NCBI GenBank assembly: GCA_963707065.1
Contig: CAVPPJ010000052.1
Location: 1 to 64,000, forward strand
Length of the DNA stretch: 64,000 nt
From: Palsa-506 sp963707065
GTDB lineage: Bacteria; Actinomycetota; Actinomycetes; Streptosporangiales; Streptosporangiaceae
Direction: 5' to 3'
This document shows, one piece after another, positions 9,012-15,774 of the stretch. The first letter of the stretch is position 1, and each line of letters begins with the position of its first letter. A model generated the notes under the pieces. That model was given only the letters and a program-made list of their open reading frames with translations. It was not told the origin of the DNA and searched no databases. Both the position numbers and the translations under genes were made by a program.

Positions 9012-9503
9012 TTATCGCCCTCCCGGATCCTCCGCGGCAGGCAGCCCGGCCAGGGCGGCGCGGGCCTCGTCGGCGATGGGCGGGGGCACGTCGATCGTCA
9101 GTACGTGCCGCGTGCCTTGCCGTACGCGACGTCGTAGGCCTCGGCGGCCAGCACGGCGATGTCCGGCACGACGCCGGTGCCTTCCCATCTCGTTCCGGTG
9201 ACCGGGTTGACCGACCGCGCGAACGGCACGGAGATCGCCATGGTCCAGGAGATCGGCACCGTCCTGGCCGGGTGGGCGCCGCCGCCGGTCGTCTCGCCGA
9301 TCAGCTCCGCGCGATCCTGCGCCTGCAGGGTGTAGCAGAAGTCCTCTCCGCCGGAGAACGTCTCGCTGCTGGTAAGCAGGTAGACCGGCCGGTCAAGATA
9401 GCGCTGGCCCGGTAGATAGGCCAGGCTCCAGAACTGCCTGGTCTCGCCGCTTCACCTCGCGGTTGATCTGGCGCTCGATCCGGTCGATCGCGGCTCGTTC
9501 CAC
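9012..9503 (-). pseudogene. S41-family peptidase remnant (C-terminal domain, frameshifted)
   Basis: This is a broken tail of an S41 (C-terminal-processing/IRBP-like) serine peptidase. One frame reads FWSLAYLPGQRYL, then VYLLTSSETFSGGEDFCYTL with the conserved Ser segment, then LIGETTGGGAHPARTVPI, SVNPVTGTRWEGTGVVPDIA and AYDVAYGKA before a TGA at 9098. The family's terminal segment continues in another frame as VLTIDVPPPIADEARAALAG, ending at TAA at 9012, so a single-base indel near 9105 separates them. The N-terminal frame is also wrong: a GTG at 9503 with a good Shine-Dalgarno opens a different frame that stops inside. The PDZ/N-terminal half is missing. It is probably non-functional. Confidence 0.75.
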
Positions 9504-9544
9504 GCCAGCCTCCCTCAGCTACCCTCGCATGGCAGTCTTGGCAG

Positions 9545-10573
9545 ATGCAATTCAGTTCAGCGGAGCTCGCGTGGGCGGCCGGCGTGGTCGGCCGGCGGGT
9601 GCCGCCCACGCCTCAGTACGTGTGGCCGCTGCTCGCGGATGACGTGGGTGCCGAGGTATGGGTCAAGCACGAGAACCACACGCCCACCGGGGCCTTTAAG
9701 GTCCGCGGCGGCCTGGTCTATGCCGAGCGGCTGCGCACCGGCCGGCCGGAGGTCAAGGGCATCGTGTCCGCCACCCGCGGCAACCATGGCCAGAGCCTGG
9801 CGTTCGCCGGGCGGGCCGCGGGGCTCGGCGTCACGATCGTGGTCCCGGAGGGCAACAGCCCGGGCAAGAACGCGGCCATGCGCGGCTTCGGCGCCGAGCT
9901 GATCGTGTACGGCCACGACTACCAGGCAGCACGTGAGCAGGCCGGCGCACTCGGCGCCGAGCGCGGGCTGGAAATCGTTCCCGCCTACCACCCGGACCTG
10001 GTGCTGGGCGTGGCGACGTACGCACGGGAGCTGTTCGATGCCGCCGGAGAGCTTGACACCGTCTACGTGCCGGTGGGGATGGGCTCCGGCATCAGCGGCA
10101 TCATCGGCGTGCGGGATCTCCTCGGCCTGCGTACCGAGGTCGTCGGGGTGGTAGCGCAGGAGGCCCCGGCAACGGCGCGCTCGGTGGCCGCCGGGCGGGT
10201 TGTCGCCACCGACACGGCGAGCACGTTCATCGACGGGGTGGCGTGCCGGGTCCCGGATGCCGGTGCCATCTCGGTCATCTGCGCCGGCGCTGCCCGCGTC
10301 CTGACCATCAGCGAAGACGACGCGGCCGAGGCGATGCGGGTCCTGTTCGCGGCTACTCACAATGTCGCGGAGCCGGCCGGCGCGCTCGCCCTGGCCGGGC
10401 TGCTGGCGGAGCGCTCGCAAGCGGCTGGCAAGCGGGTGGCCGTGATCCAGACCGGCGGAAACGCAGACGCTGGCCTGCTTCTCCAGGTTCTCGCTGGTCA
10501 CACCCCGGCCGTGGGAGGACCGCCCGCGGGCAGGACCGGGAGCAGGACGCGCGCGGGGTGCCGTGAGTCGTGA
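9545..10573 (+). CDS. PLP-dependent threonine/serine dehydratase-like enzyme
   Basis: A fold-type II PLP enzyme of 342 residues. The N-terminus has the substrate loop and the Schiff-base Lys in HTPTGAFKVRGG, followed by SATRGNHGQSLAFA, the Asn loop that holds the cofactor ring. MGSGISGIIG is the phosphate-binding glycine loop and VIQTGGNADAGLL closes the domain. There is no C-terminal ACT regulatory domain, as in catabolic or biosynthetic-type dehydratases. Substrate could be threonine, serine, threo-3-hydroxyaspartate or a hydroxyectoine-derived amino acid; sequence alone does not decide. The last 76 bases overlap the convergent CocE-type hydrolase gene, and the C-terminal tail there is Gly/Arg-rich and probably not conserved. 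Confidence 0.85.
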   Translation: MQFSSAELAWAAGVVGRRVPPTPQYVWPLLADDVGAEVWVKHENHTPTGAFKVRGGLVYAERLRTGRPEVKGIVSATRGNHGQSLAFAGRAAGLGVTIVVPEGNSPGKNAAMRGFGAELIVYGHDYQAAREQAGALGAERGLEIVPAYHPDLVLGVATYARELFDAAGELDTVYVPVGMGSGISGIIGVRDLLGLRTEVVGVVAQEAPATARSVAAGRVVATDTASTFIDGVACRVPDAGAISVICAGAARVLTISEDDAAEAMRVLFAATHNVAEPAGALALAGLLAERSQAAGKRVAVIQTGGNADAGLLLQVLAGHTPAVGGPPAGRTGSRTRAGCRES

Positions 10574-12189
10574 TAGACCTCGAACCGGCACCGCAGCGCC
10601 TTGGTCGCCGTGCCGAACGGCTCTGCTGTGCCCATGTTGCGGGCGAACCGGGGGAACGCACCTCCGCTGACCTGCACCCGGATCCGGTGCCCGGCCTGCA
10701 CCCGGTAGGCCGTCGGGTAGAGCTCCACGTCCACCGCCAGGACTCCGTCGTGGCCGGCCTGGACATCCGGAGCGGGCACGGTCTGCGGACTGAGCCGCCG
10801 GATGCCGTCGACGATGTTGCGGGACACGCCTTTGCCGTCAACATCGCAGACCCGGACGAAAAGGTCGGCGTACGGACGGCTGGTGCGCACGAAGATGCGG
10901 GCGCTGACTGGCCCCGCTAGATCCTGGTCGGCGGCCAGCGGATCGGTGCTGAAGGTCAGGACATCAGGCCGGGATTCGATCGCGGCGTTATCGACCTGCT
11001 TGCCCGGCGGCTGCAGGAGCGGCCCGCCCGCCGATGGCGTCGGGTCCGCCGGGTCGTAGACGAACGCGGCGGGCGCGGCATCGCCGGGCTCCGCGTCCAG
11101 GCTCAGGCCGCCGCCGGGCCGCAGGTAGTAGGCGGTGCCCTCGGCGGACGCCGGCGGCCACTCCTCGAAGTCGAGCCAGGTGCCCGCGACCTGCAGGTAT
11201 ACCCGAACTGGCGCGCCTGGCGGCGGCGGGCCGCCGTGCAGGTGGTGGCCCAGCCAGGCGGCGTCCTGCCGGGTGATGGCCTTGACCTCGCCGGGCTCGG
11301 CGTGCAGCCAGGGCCCGACGGTGATCCGCGCGGTGACCCCGGCTGCCCGGATAGCCGCGTAGTCGCGCAACTGCCCGGGCAGGAACAGGTCCCACCATCC
11401 CGTCACCATGCTGACCGGCGGAAGCCGGGTCAGGTCGGCACCGTCATGATCGGCACCCGCCCAGAACTCGTCGGCCGCTGCGGCGTGCTCGGCGAAGTCC
11501 CGCCAGAACGCGACCGGCGCGCCCGCGACGTCGACGTCGGCGGCCTGCAGCGGAACCTTCCGCAAGGCCCGCTTCATCCGGGCTAGCTGGCGCGGGTTCG
11601 GGATGGCGCTGGGCAGGCCGCCTCGTTCCTGCCTGCCGATCAGCCCGGTCCAGCCCAGCGCGTTCTGGAGGCCGGGCGCGCCGTGATTGTAGAAAACGGT
11701 GCTGACCTTCGCCGCGGTGATGTTGAGCGACACCGACCGCAGCGGCGGATCGACATACGGCGCGATGGCCCACTGCGTATGGCCCAGGTAGCTGCCGCCG
11801 GTCATGGACACCTGGCCGTCACACCACGGCTGATCGCGCAGCCACCCGACCGTGGCCAGCCCGTCTTCCCGTTCGGACATGAACGGGCGGAACTGGCCGC
11901 CCGAGCCAAAGGTCCCGCGGGTGCTCTGGATGAACACCTGGAAGCCCCGGCGGGCCAGCGGGGCGGCGAACAGCAGGCCCGTGAAGCCCGCCCGGCCGTA
12001 CGGCGAGCGGATCAGCACCACCGGAAGCGGCCGGTCAGGCCCGGCAGGCCGGTAATGATCGCCGAGCAGGACAACGCCGTCGGCCATCGGAACCCCGACA
12101 TCGGGCCGCACCGCGTAAGGCACCGCTGCCGACGGCAGGCCAACCATGCGGTCAACCGCCCGGCCGGCCATCCGGTGCAGCGGATTCAT
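10498..12189 (-). CDS. CocE/NonD-family hydrolase (S15 X-Pro dipeptidyl-peptidase fold)
   Basis: A 563-residue alpha/beta hydrolase with a C-terminal jelly-roll domain. The N-terminal block LPVVLIRSPYGRAGF is followed by VFIQSTRGTFGSGG and the nucleophile elbow VSMTGGSYLGHTQW, with Ser in GGSYLG. A catalytic His region appears in ITVGPWLHAEPGE. The C-terminal X-Pro domain spans roughly residues 330-550 (SARIFVRTSRPYADLFVRV). Family members hydrolyse esters or amides such as cocaine, ampicillin or acyl-peptides; the natural substrate is unknown. No signal peptide is seen, so it is probably cytoplasmic. It is convergent and overlapping with the PLP dehydratase. Confidence 0.9.
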   Translation of the reverse strand: MNPLHRMAGRAVDRMVGLPSAAVPYAVRPDVGVPMADGVVLLGDHYRPAGPDRPLPVVLIRSPYGRAGFTGLLFAAPLARRGFQVFIQSTRGTFGSGGQFRPFMSEREDGLATVGWLRDQPWCDGQVSMTGGSYLGHTQWAIAPYVDPPLRSVSLNITAAKVSTVFYNHGAPGLQNALGWTGLIGRQERGGLPSAIPNPRQLARMKRALRKVPLQAADVDVAGAPVAFWRDFAEHAAAADEFWAGADHDGADLTRLPPVSMVTGWWDLFLPGQLRDYAAIRAAGVTARITVGPWLHAEPGEVKAITRQDAAWLGHHLHGGPPPPGAPVRVYLQVAGTWLDFEEWPPASAEGTAYYLRPGGGLSLDAEPGDAAPAAFVYDPADPTPSAGGPLLQPPGKQVDNAAIESRPDVLTFSTDPLAADQDLAGPVSARIFVRTSRPYADLFVRVCDVDGKGVSRNIVDGIRRLSPQTVPAPDVQAGHDGVLAVDVELYPTAYRVQAGHRIRVQVSGGAFPRFARNMGTAEPFGTATKALRCRFEVYHDSRHPARVLLPVLPAGGPPTAGV

Positions 12190-12336
12190 AGGTCCTTGCC
12201 TTTCATGTGCTGCGCGATGACCGGCAGCCCTCGGTGAGCTCGCGGGCGGTCAGCGCCTGCTCGGGTCCGTGAACCACTTTGCCATGATGGACATCGCGGG
12301 CAGGACCGAGCCGGGCGCTGGCCGGCGGCGAAGGCT

Positions 12337-13272
12337 CTAGTCAAGGCCGTCGCGGTCCGCCCAGTCCAGCAGGGCGTCCAGCGAGTAGGCGTCGTCGTCG
12401 ATGCCCTTATGCAGGTCACCGAGCCTGGCGAAGCGTCCGGGCACGGTGGCGATGGTGCACTCGCGCGGCTCCACGTCATCGATCTCGTCCCAGCTGATCG
12501 GGGTGGACACGGTTGCTTCCGGCACCCCGCGCACCGAGTAGGCACTGGCGATCGTGTGGTCCCGCGCGTTCTGGTTGTAGTCGACGAACAGCATGGCGGG
12601 ATCACGGTCCTTGCGCCACCAGGTGGTCGTCACGTCGCCGGGTGCGCGGCGCTCGACCTCCAGGGCGAAGGCGCGGGCAGCCCGCCGGACATCGGCGAAG
12701 CCCCACCGCGGCTCGATCCGGACGTAGACGTGCATGCCGTTGCCGCCCGAGGTCTTCGGCCAGCCGGTGGCGCCCAGCTCACCGAGTATCTCGTGCACGA
12801 CGTGGGCGACCCTGCGCACCACGTCGAACCCGCAGCGCGGCATGGGGTCCAGGTCGATGCGCCACTCGTCCGGCCGTTCGGTGTCGGCCCGCCGCGAGTT
12901 CCACGGATGGAACTCCACGGTCGACATCTGCACCGCCCACACGACGCTGGCCAGCTCGGTGACGCACAGCTCGTCCGCGTGCCGGCCGTAGCGCGGGAAG
13001 CTCACCCGCACTGTCTCCAGCCAGCCGGGAGCGCCGTGCGGAATCCGCTTCTGGTGCACTTTCTCGCCGGTCACCCCGGACGGGAAGCGGTGCATCATGC
13101 ACGGCCGCTCGCGCAGTGCGCGCACGATGCCGTCGCCGACCGACAGGTAGTAGCGGGCCAGGTCCAGCTTGGTCTCGCCGCGCGCCGGGAAGTACACCCG
13201 GCCCGGGTTGGAGATGCGCACCGTCCGGTTCCCGACCTCGAGCTCCGCAGCTTCCGCCGCTTCCGTGGACAT
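12337..13272 (-). CDS. ligD: LigD-type NHEJ polymerase/primase domain protein
   Basis: A 311-residue archaeo-eukaryotic-primase-type polymerase domain of the non-homologous end-joining enzyme LigD, here as a stand-alone gene. Signatures are VRISNPGRVYFP at the N-terminus, MMHRFPSGVTGEKVHQKRIP, the catalytic Asp pair in WRIDLDPMP, SGGNGMHVYVRI, and the third Asp in AMLFVDYNQNARDHTIASAY. It would fill or extend DNA ends with ribo- or deoxyribonucleotides at breaks. The ligase and nuclease modules of LigD are not attached and not in the window, though Ku is encoded about 27 kb away. Its start abuts a short intergenic space shared with the divergent GNAT gene. Confidence 0.92.
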   Translation of the reverse strand: MSTEAAEAAELEVGNRTVRISNPGRVYFPARGETKLDLARYYLSVGDGIVRALRERPCMMHRFPSGVTGEKVHQKRIPHGAPGWLETVRVSFPRYGRHADELCVTELASVVWAVQMSTVEFHPWNSRRADTERPDEWRIDLDPMPRCGFDVVRRVAHVVHEILGELGATGWPKTSGGNGMHVYVRIEPRWGFADVRRAARAFALEVERRAPGDVTTTWWRKDRDPAMLFVDYNQNARDHTIASAYSVRGVPEATVSTPISWDEIDDVEPRECTIATVPGRFARLGDLHKGIDDDAYSLDALLDWADRDGLD

Positions 13273-13289
13273 ACGAAGAAACTAACGGC

Positions 13290-13382
13290 TCACCAACCGC
13301 GGCGACTGCGGCCGGCCATCCGGAGGGTCACCAGCGTCACGACGACCACCGCCGCGAATCCGGCCTGCCCGCGCCTCAGCAC
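13290..13382 (-). CDS. Candidate 30-residue membrane peptide
   Basis: A GTG-started mini-ORF in the gap between LigD-polymerase and the GNAT gene, with an AGGGTG sequence about six bases upstream. It encodes a basic N-terminus, a hydrophobic segment (AGFAAVVVVTLVTLRMAG) and a basic C-terminus, as in tiny single-span membrane peptides. Support is only composition plus the ribosome-binding site; it could be chance. Confidence 0.25.
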   Translation of the reverse strand: MLRRGQAGFAAVVVVTLVTLRMAGRSRRGW

Positions 13383-13396
13383 CCGATCACCCTAGA

Positions 13397-13420
13397 CGGA
13401 CGCCCCGGCCGGGGCGTCCG
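13397..13420. repeat. Perfect 24-bp palindrome
   Basis: Each half is CGGACGCCCCGG and its exact complement follows with no loop. It lies about 20 bases upstream of the GNAT gene and just upstream of the candidate mini-ORF on the other strand. Lacking a loop and T-run, it may be a dimeric regulator's binding site or a bidirectional terminator-like hairpin. Confidence 0.5.
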
Positions 13421-13441
13421 CGATGATGCGAGCATGTGGCG

Positions 13442-13918
13442 ATGGCTGACTTCGTGGTGCGACCGGCCCGGGCGGACGACGGCCGGGCGATGGCGGCGCT
13501 GATGGCGGCAGTCGCGCAGGAGCGTGACGGGATCGCGACCGAGCCACCGGTCGACATCGAGGAACGCGCCGCGGGATTCGCGCGCAGTGCGGCGGAGTCC
13601 GTCGTGGCCATTGCCGACGGCCGGATTGTCGGGACGCTTCACGTCAGCGTCAGCCGCCATGGCTTCGGCGAGCTGGGGATGCTCGTCGAGCGCGACTGGC
13701 GCAGGCACGGGGTTGGCTCGGCGCTGCTGCAGGCGGCGATTGGCTGGGCGCGCGGACGCGGGCTGCACAAACTGTGCCTTGAGGTATTCCCGCACAATAC
13801 GGCCGCGATCGGGCTGTACCGCAAGTTCGGCTTCGCCGAGGAAGGGCGACGAGTAAGGCAGTACCGGCGCGCGAGCGGCGAGTTGTGGGATTCCATCGTG
13901 ATGGGCCTCGCGCTATAG
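13442..13918 (+). CDS. GNAT-family N-acetyltransferase
   Basis: An acetyl-CoA-dependent N-acetyltransferase of about 158 residues. The N-terminal VRPARADDGRAMAALM, the beta-strand VVAIADGRIVGTLHVSV, the acetyl-CoA loop RDWRRHGVGSALLQAAI (R-x-x-G-x-G/A motif) and the C-terminal NTAAIGLYRKFGFAEEGR are all canonical. It resembles RimI/PhnO-like GNATs that act on small molecules or protein N-termini; the acceptor is unknown. ATG at 13442 is used; a GTG two codons upstream is also possible. Confidence 0.9.
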   Translation: MADFVVRPARADDGRAMAALMAAVAQERDGIATEPPVDIEERAAGFARSAAESVVAIADGRIVGTLHVSVSRHGFGELGMLVERDWRRHGVGSALLQAAIGWARGRGLHKLCLEVFPHNTAAIGLYRKFGFAEEGRRVRQYRRASGELWDSIVMGLAL

Positions 13919-14013
13919 CCGGGGTACGGTCATTACAGGGAGCGTCATAACGACTACCCGTCCGTCCGGACACGCAGTACCGTCGGTGTACATCTCGCCG
14001 CAGGAGGCGCAAT

Positions 14014-14277
14014 TTGGGCTACGTGCTGACCGCCGGTTTCGTGGTGCTCGTGGTCTGCATTGCCGTGGCCGTCATGTTTGTGCGCAGCGAAACGCGCCCC
14101 GTTGACGGCGCGCCCGGGCTAACCGTGCGGAAACTGGCGCGCAGAGTCGCGCACGGGGATCGCTGCCGCTGCGGCGGCACGGTCGGGATCACCTCAGGCG
14201 AGTCCGGGGACCTGCTCGGCTGCACGGGCTGCGACCGCTGGTGGGGCATGGACGGACGCAGGATCCCCCAGCCCTGA
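14014..14277 (+). CDS. Small membrane protein with C-terminal zinc-ribbon-like motif
   Basis: An 87-residue protein with one N-terminal transmembrane helix (YVLTAGFVVLVVCIAVAVMF) and a cytosolic tail bearing CRCGG then CTGC, a CxC...CxxC pattern resembling a treble-clef or zinc-ribbon knuckle. The start is TTG, supported by an AGGAGG seven to eight bases upstream and the absence of an alternative start before the helix. Function unknown. It is the last gene before the rhamnose operon. Confidence 0.7.
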   Translation: MGYVLTAGFVVLVVCIAVAVMFVRSETRPVDGAPGLTVRKLARRVAHGDRCRCGGTVGITSGESGDLLGCTGCDRWWGMDGRRIPQP

Positions 14278-14379
14278 CCGGCGACTACCGCCGCTTTCCG
14301 GCAGCCGGTGCCGGACGCAAGCCCGCCTTCAGCGCCCGGCGCCCGGTGGTGACAAGTCGGTCATTTTGCTCAAACCCCC

Positions 14380-14432
14380 TTGACACCGGCCCTGGCCAGC
14401 TTGACACTACTGCTCATATTGAAACGTTCCAT
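14380..14432 (+). promoter_or_regulatory. rha operon promoter region with LacI-type operator
   Basis: Two TTGACA -35-like hexamers start at 14380 and 14401; no convincing -10 is seen for either. From 14419 lies TTGAAACGTTCCAT, a near-palindrome centred on CG that matches the LacI/GalR-family operator style (TTGAAACGTTTCAA). A similar site precedes the LacI-family gene at the end of the operon, supporting local control by that regulator. Confidence 0.55.
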
Positions 14433-14475
14433 AACCTGAGCGCGACGACAGCAATAGCAGCAGCGAGAGGCAGCC

Positions 14476-15651
14476 ATGGGATCTGCGCGCGAGAACGCCG
14501 CCGTGAAGAAAGCGCTGCGCGACCAGCGGATCGAGTTGCCGTCCTGGGCGTTCGGCAATACCGGGACCCGCTTCAAGGTCTTCGCGCAGCCGGGCGTTCC
14601 GCGCACGCCGCAGGAGAAAGTGCTGGACGCGGCTCAGGTCCACCAGTTCACCGGCGTCGCGCCGAGCGTGGCCGTGCATATCCCGTGGGACAAGGTGGCC
14701 GACTACGCCGCCCTGTCCAGGCATGCCGCCGACGCCGGCGTCCGGATCGGCACCGTCAACGCGAACGTCTTCCAGGACGACGACTACCGGCTCGGCAGCG
14801 TGGCCAACCCGGACCCGCGGATCCGCCGTAAGGCACTGGACCACCTGCTGGAATGCGTCGACATCATGGACGCCACCGGCTCGGCCGACCTGAAGCTGTG
14901 GTTCGCCGACGGCACCAACTACCCGGGCCAGGACAGCATCCGCGCCCGCCAGGACCGGCTCGCCGAGGTACTGCACGCGGTGTACCAGCGGCTCGGACCC
15001 GGCCAGCGGATGCTGCTGGAGTACAAGCTCTTCGAGCCGTCGTTCTACACCACGGACGTCCCGGACTGGGGCACCTCCTATCTGCACTGCGTCGCGCTCG
15101 GCCCGAAGGCGGCGGTCGTCGTGGATACCGGCCACCACGCGCCGGGCACCAACATCGAGTTCATCGTGGCCCTCCTGCTGCGGGCCGGGCGGCTCGGCGG
15201 CTTCGACTTCAACAGCCGGTTCTACGCCGACGATGACCTGATGGTCGGCGCCGCTGACCCGTTCCAGCTGTTCCGGATCCTGCACGAGGTGGTGACCGCC
15301 GGCGCGCTCGGCCCGGCGTCCGGCGTCGCGTTCATGCTGGACCAGTGCCACAACATCGAGCCGAAGATCCCAGCGCAGATCCGCAGCGTGATGAACGTCC
15401 AGGAGGCGACGGCCAAGGCCCTCCTGGTCGACGCCGGTGCCCTGGCCGCGGCCCAGCAGGCCGGCGACGTGCTCGGCGCTCACGCGGTCCTGATGGACGC
15501 CTACGACACCGACGTCCGCCCGCTGCTCGCCAGCCTGCGCGAGGAAATGGGGCTGGCCCCCGACCCGGTCGCCGCCTATCACCAGTCGGGCTACGGCCAG
15601 CGCATCATCTCCGAACGCATCGGCGGGACCCCAGCCAGCTGGGGCAGCTAG
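14476..15651 (+). CDS. rhaI: L-rhamnose isomerase (RhaI type)
   Basis: A TIM-barrel sugar isomerase of 391 residues, the usual length for the Pseudomonas stutzeri-type L-rhamnose isomerases, interconverting L-rhamnose and L-rhamnulose with divalent metal. Metal-ligand regions are visible in MLLEYKLFEPSFYTTDVPDW (Glu), VVVDTGHHAPGTNIEF (Asp and His), GGFDFNSRFYADDDL (Asp) and FMLDQCHNIEPK. The N-terminus RIELPSWAFGNTGTRFKVF is typical. A purine-rich Shine-Dalgarno (GAGAGG) precedes the ATG. It is the first gene of the rhamnose operon, with downstream aldolase and kinase completing the path to dihydroxyacetone phosphate and lactaldehyde. No transporter or mutarotase is present nearby. Confidence 0.94.
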   Translation: MGSARENAAVKKALRDQRIELPSWAFGNTGTRFKVFAQPGVPRTPQEKVLDAAQVHQFTGVAPSVAVHIPWDKVADYAALSRHAADAGVRIGTVNANVFQDDDYRLGSVANPDPRIRRKALDHLLECVDIMDATGSADLKLWFADGTNYPGQDSIRARQDRLAEVLHAVYQRLGPGQRMLLEYKLFEPSFYTTDVPDWGTSYLHCVALGPKAAVVVDTGHHAPGTNIEFIVALLLRAGRLGGFDFNSRFYADDDLMVGAADPFQLFRILHEVVTAGALGPASGVAFMLDQCHNIEPKIPAQIRSVMNVQEATAKALLVDAGALAAAQQAGDVLGAHAVLMDAYDTDVRPLLASLREEMGLAPDPVAAYHQSGYGQRIISERIGGTPASWGS

Positions 15652-15697
15652 CGCCCGCCGGCCCGCCAATGCCCGCTCCCAGCGCCGCGGCGTGCCG

Positions 15698-15745
15698 GTG
15701 GATCCGGCTTTCAACGGCACCCAACCCGCTCAAAGCCGGATCCAT
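15698..15745. repeat. Long inverted repeat between rhaI and rhaD
   Basis: A perfect 12-bp inverted repeat, GGATCCGGCTTT and AAAGCCGGATCC, flanks a 20-base loop in the gap after rhaI. It could act as a transcript-stabilising or attenuating hairpin that sets the rhaI:rhaD ratio. Its left arm (GTGGATCCGGCTTTC) and the GCTCAAAGCC at offset 30 recur at nearly the same spacing near 52.4 kb, suggesting a dispersed element rather than an operon-specific hairpin. Confidence 0.7.
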
Positions 15746-15774
15746 AGGGTTACCAGACCGGCAAGGAGGCACGC

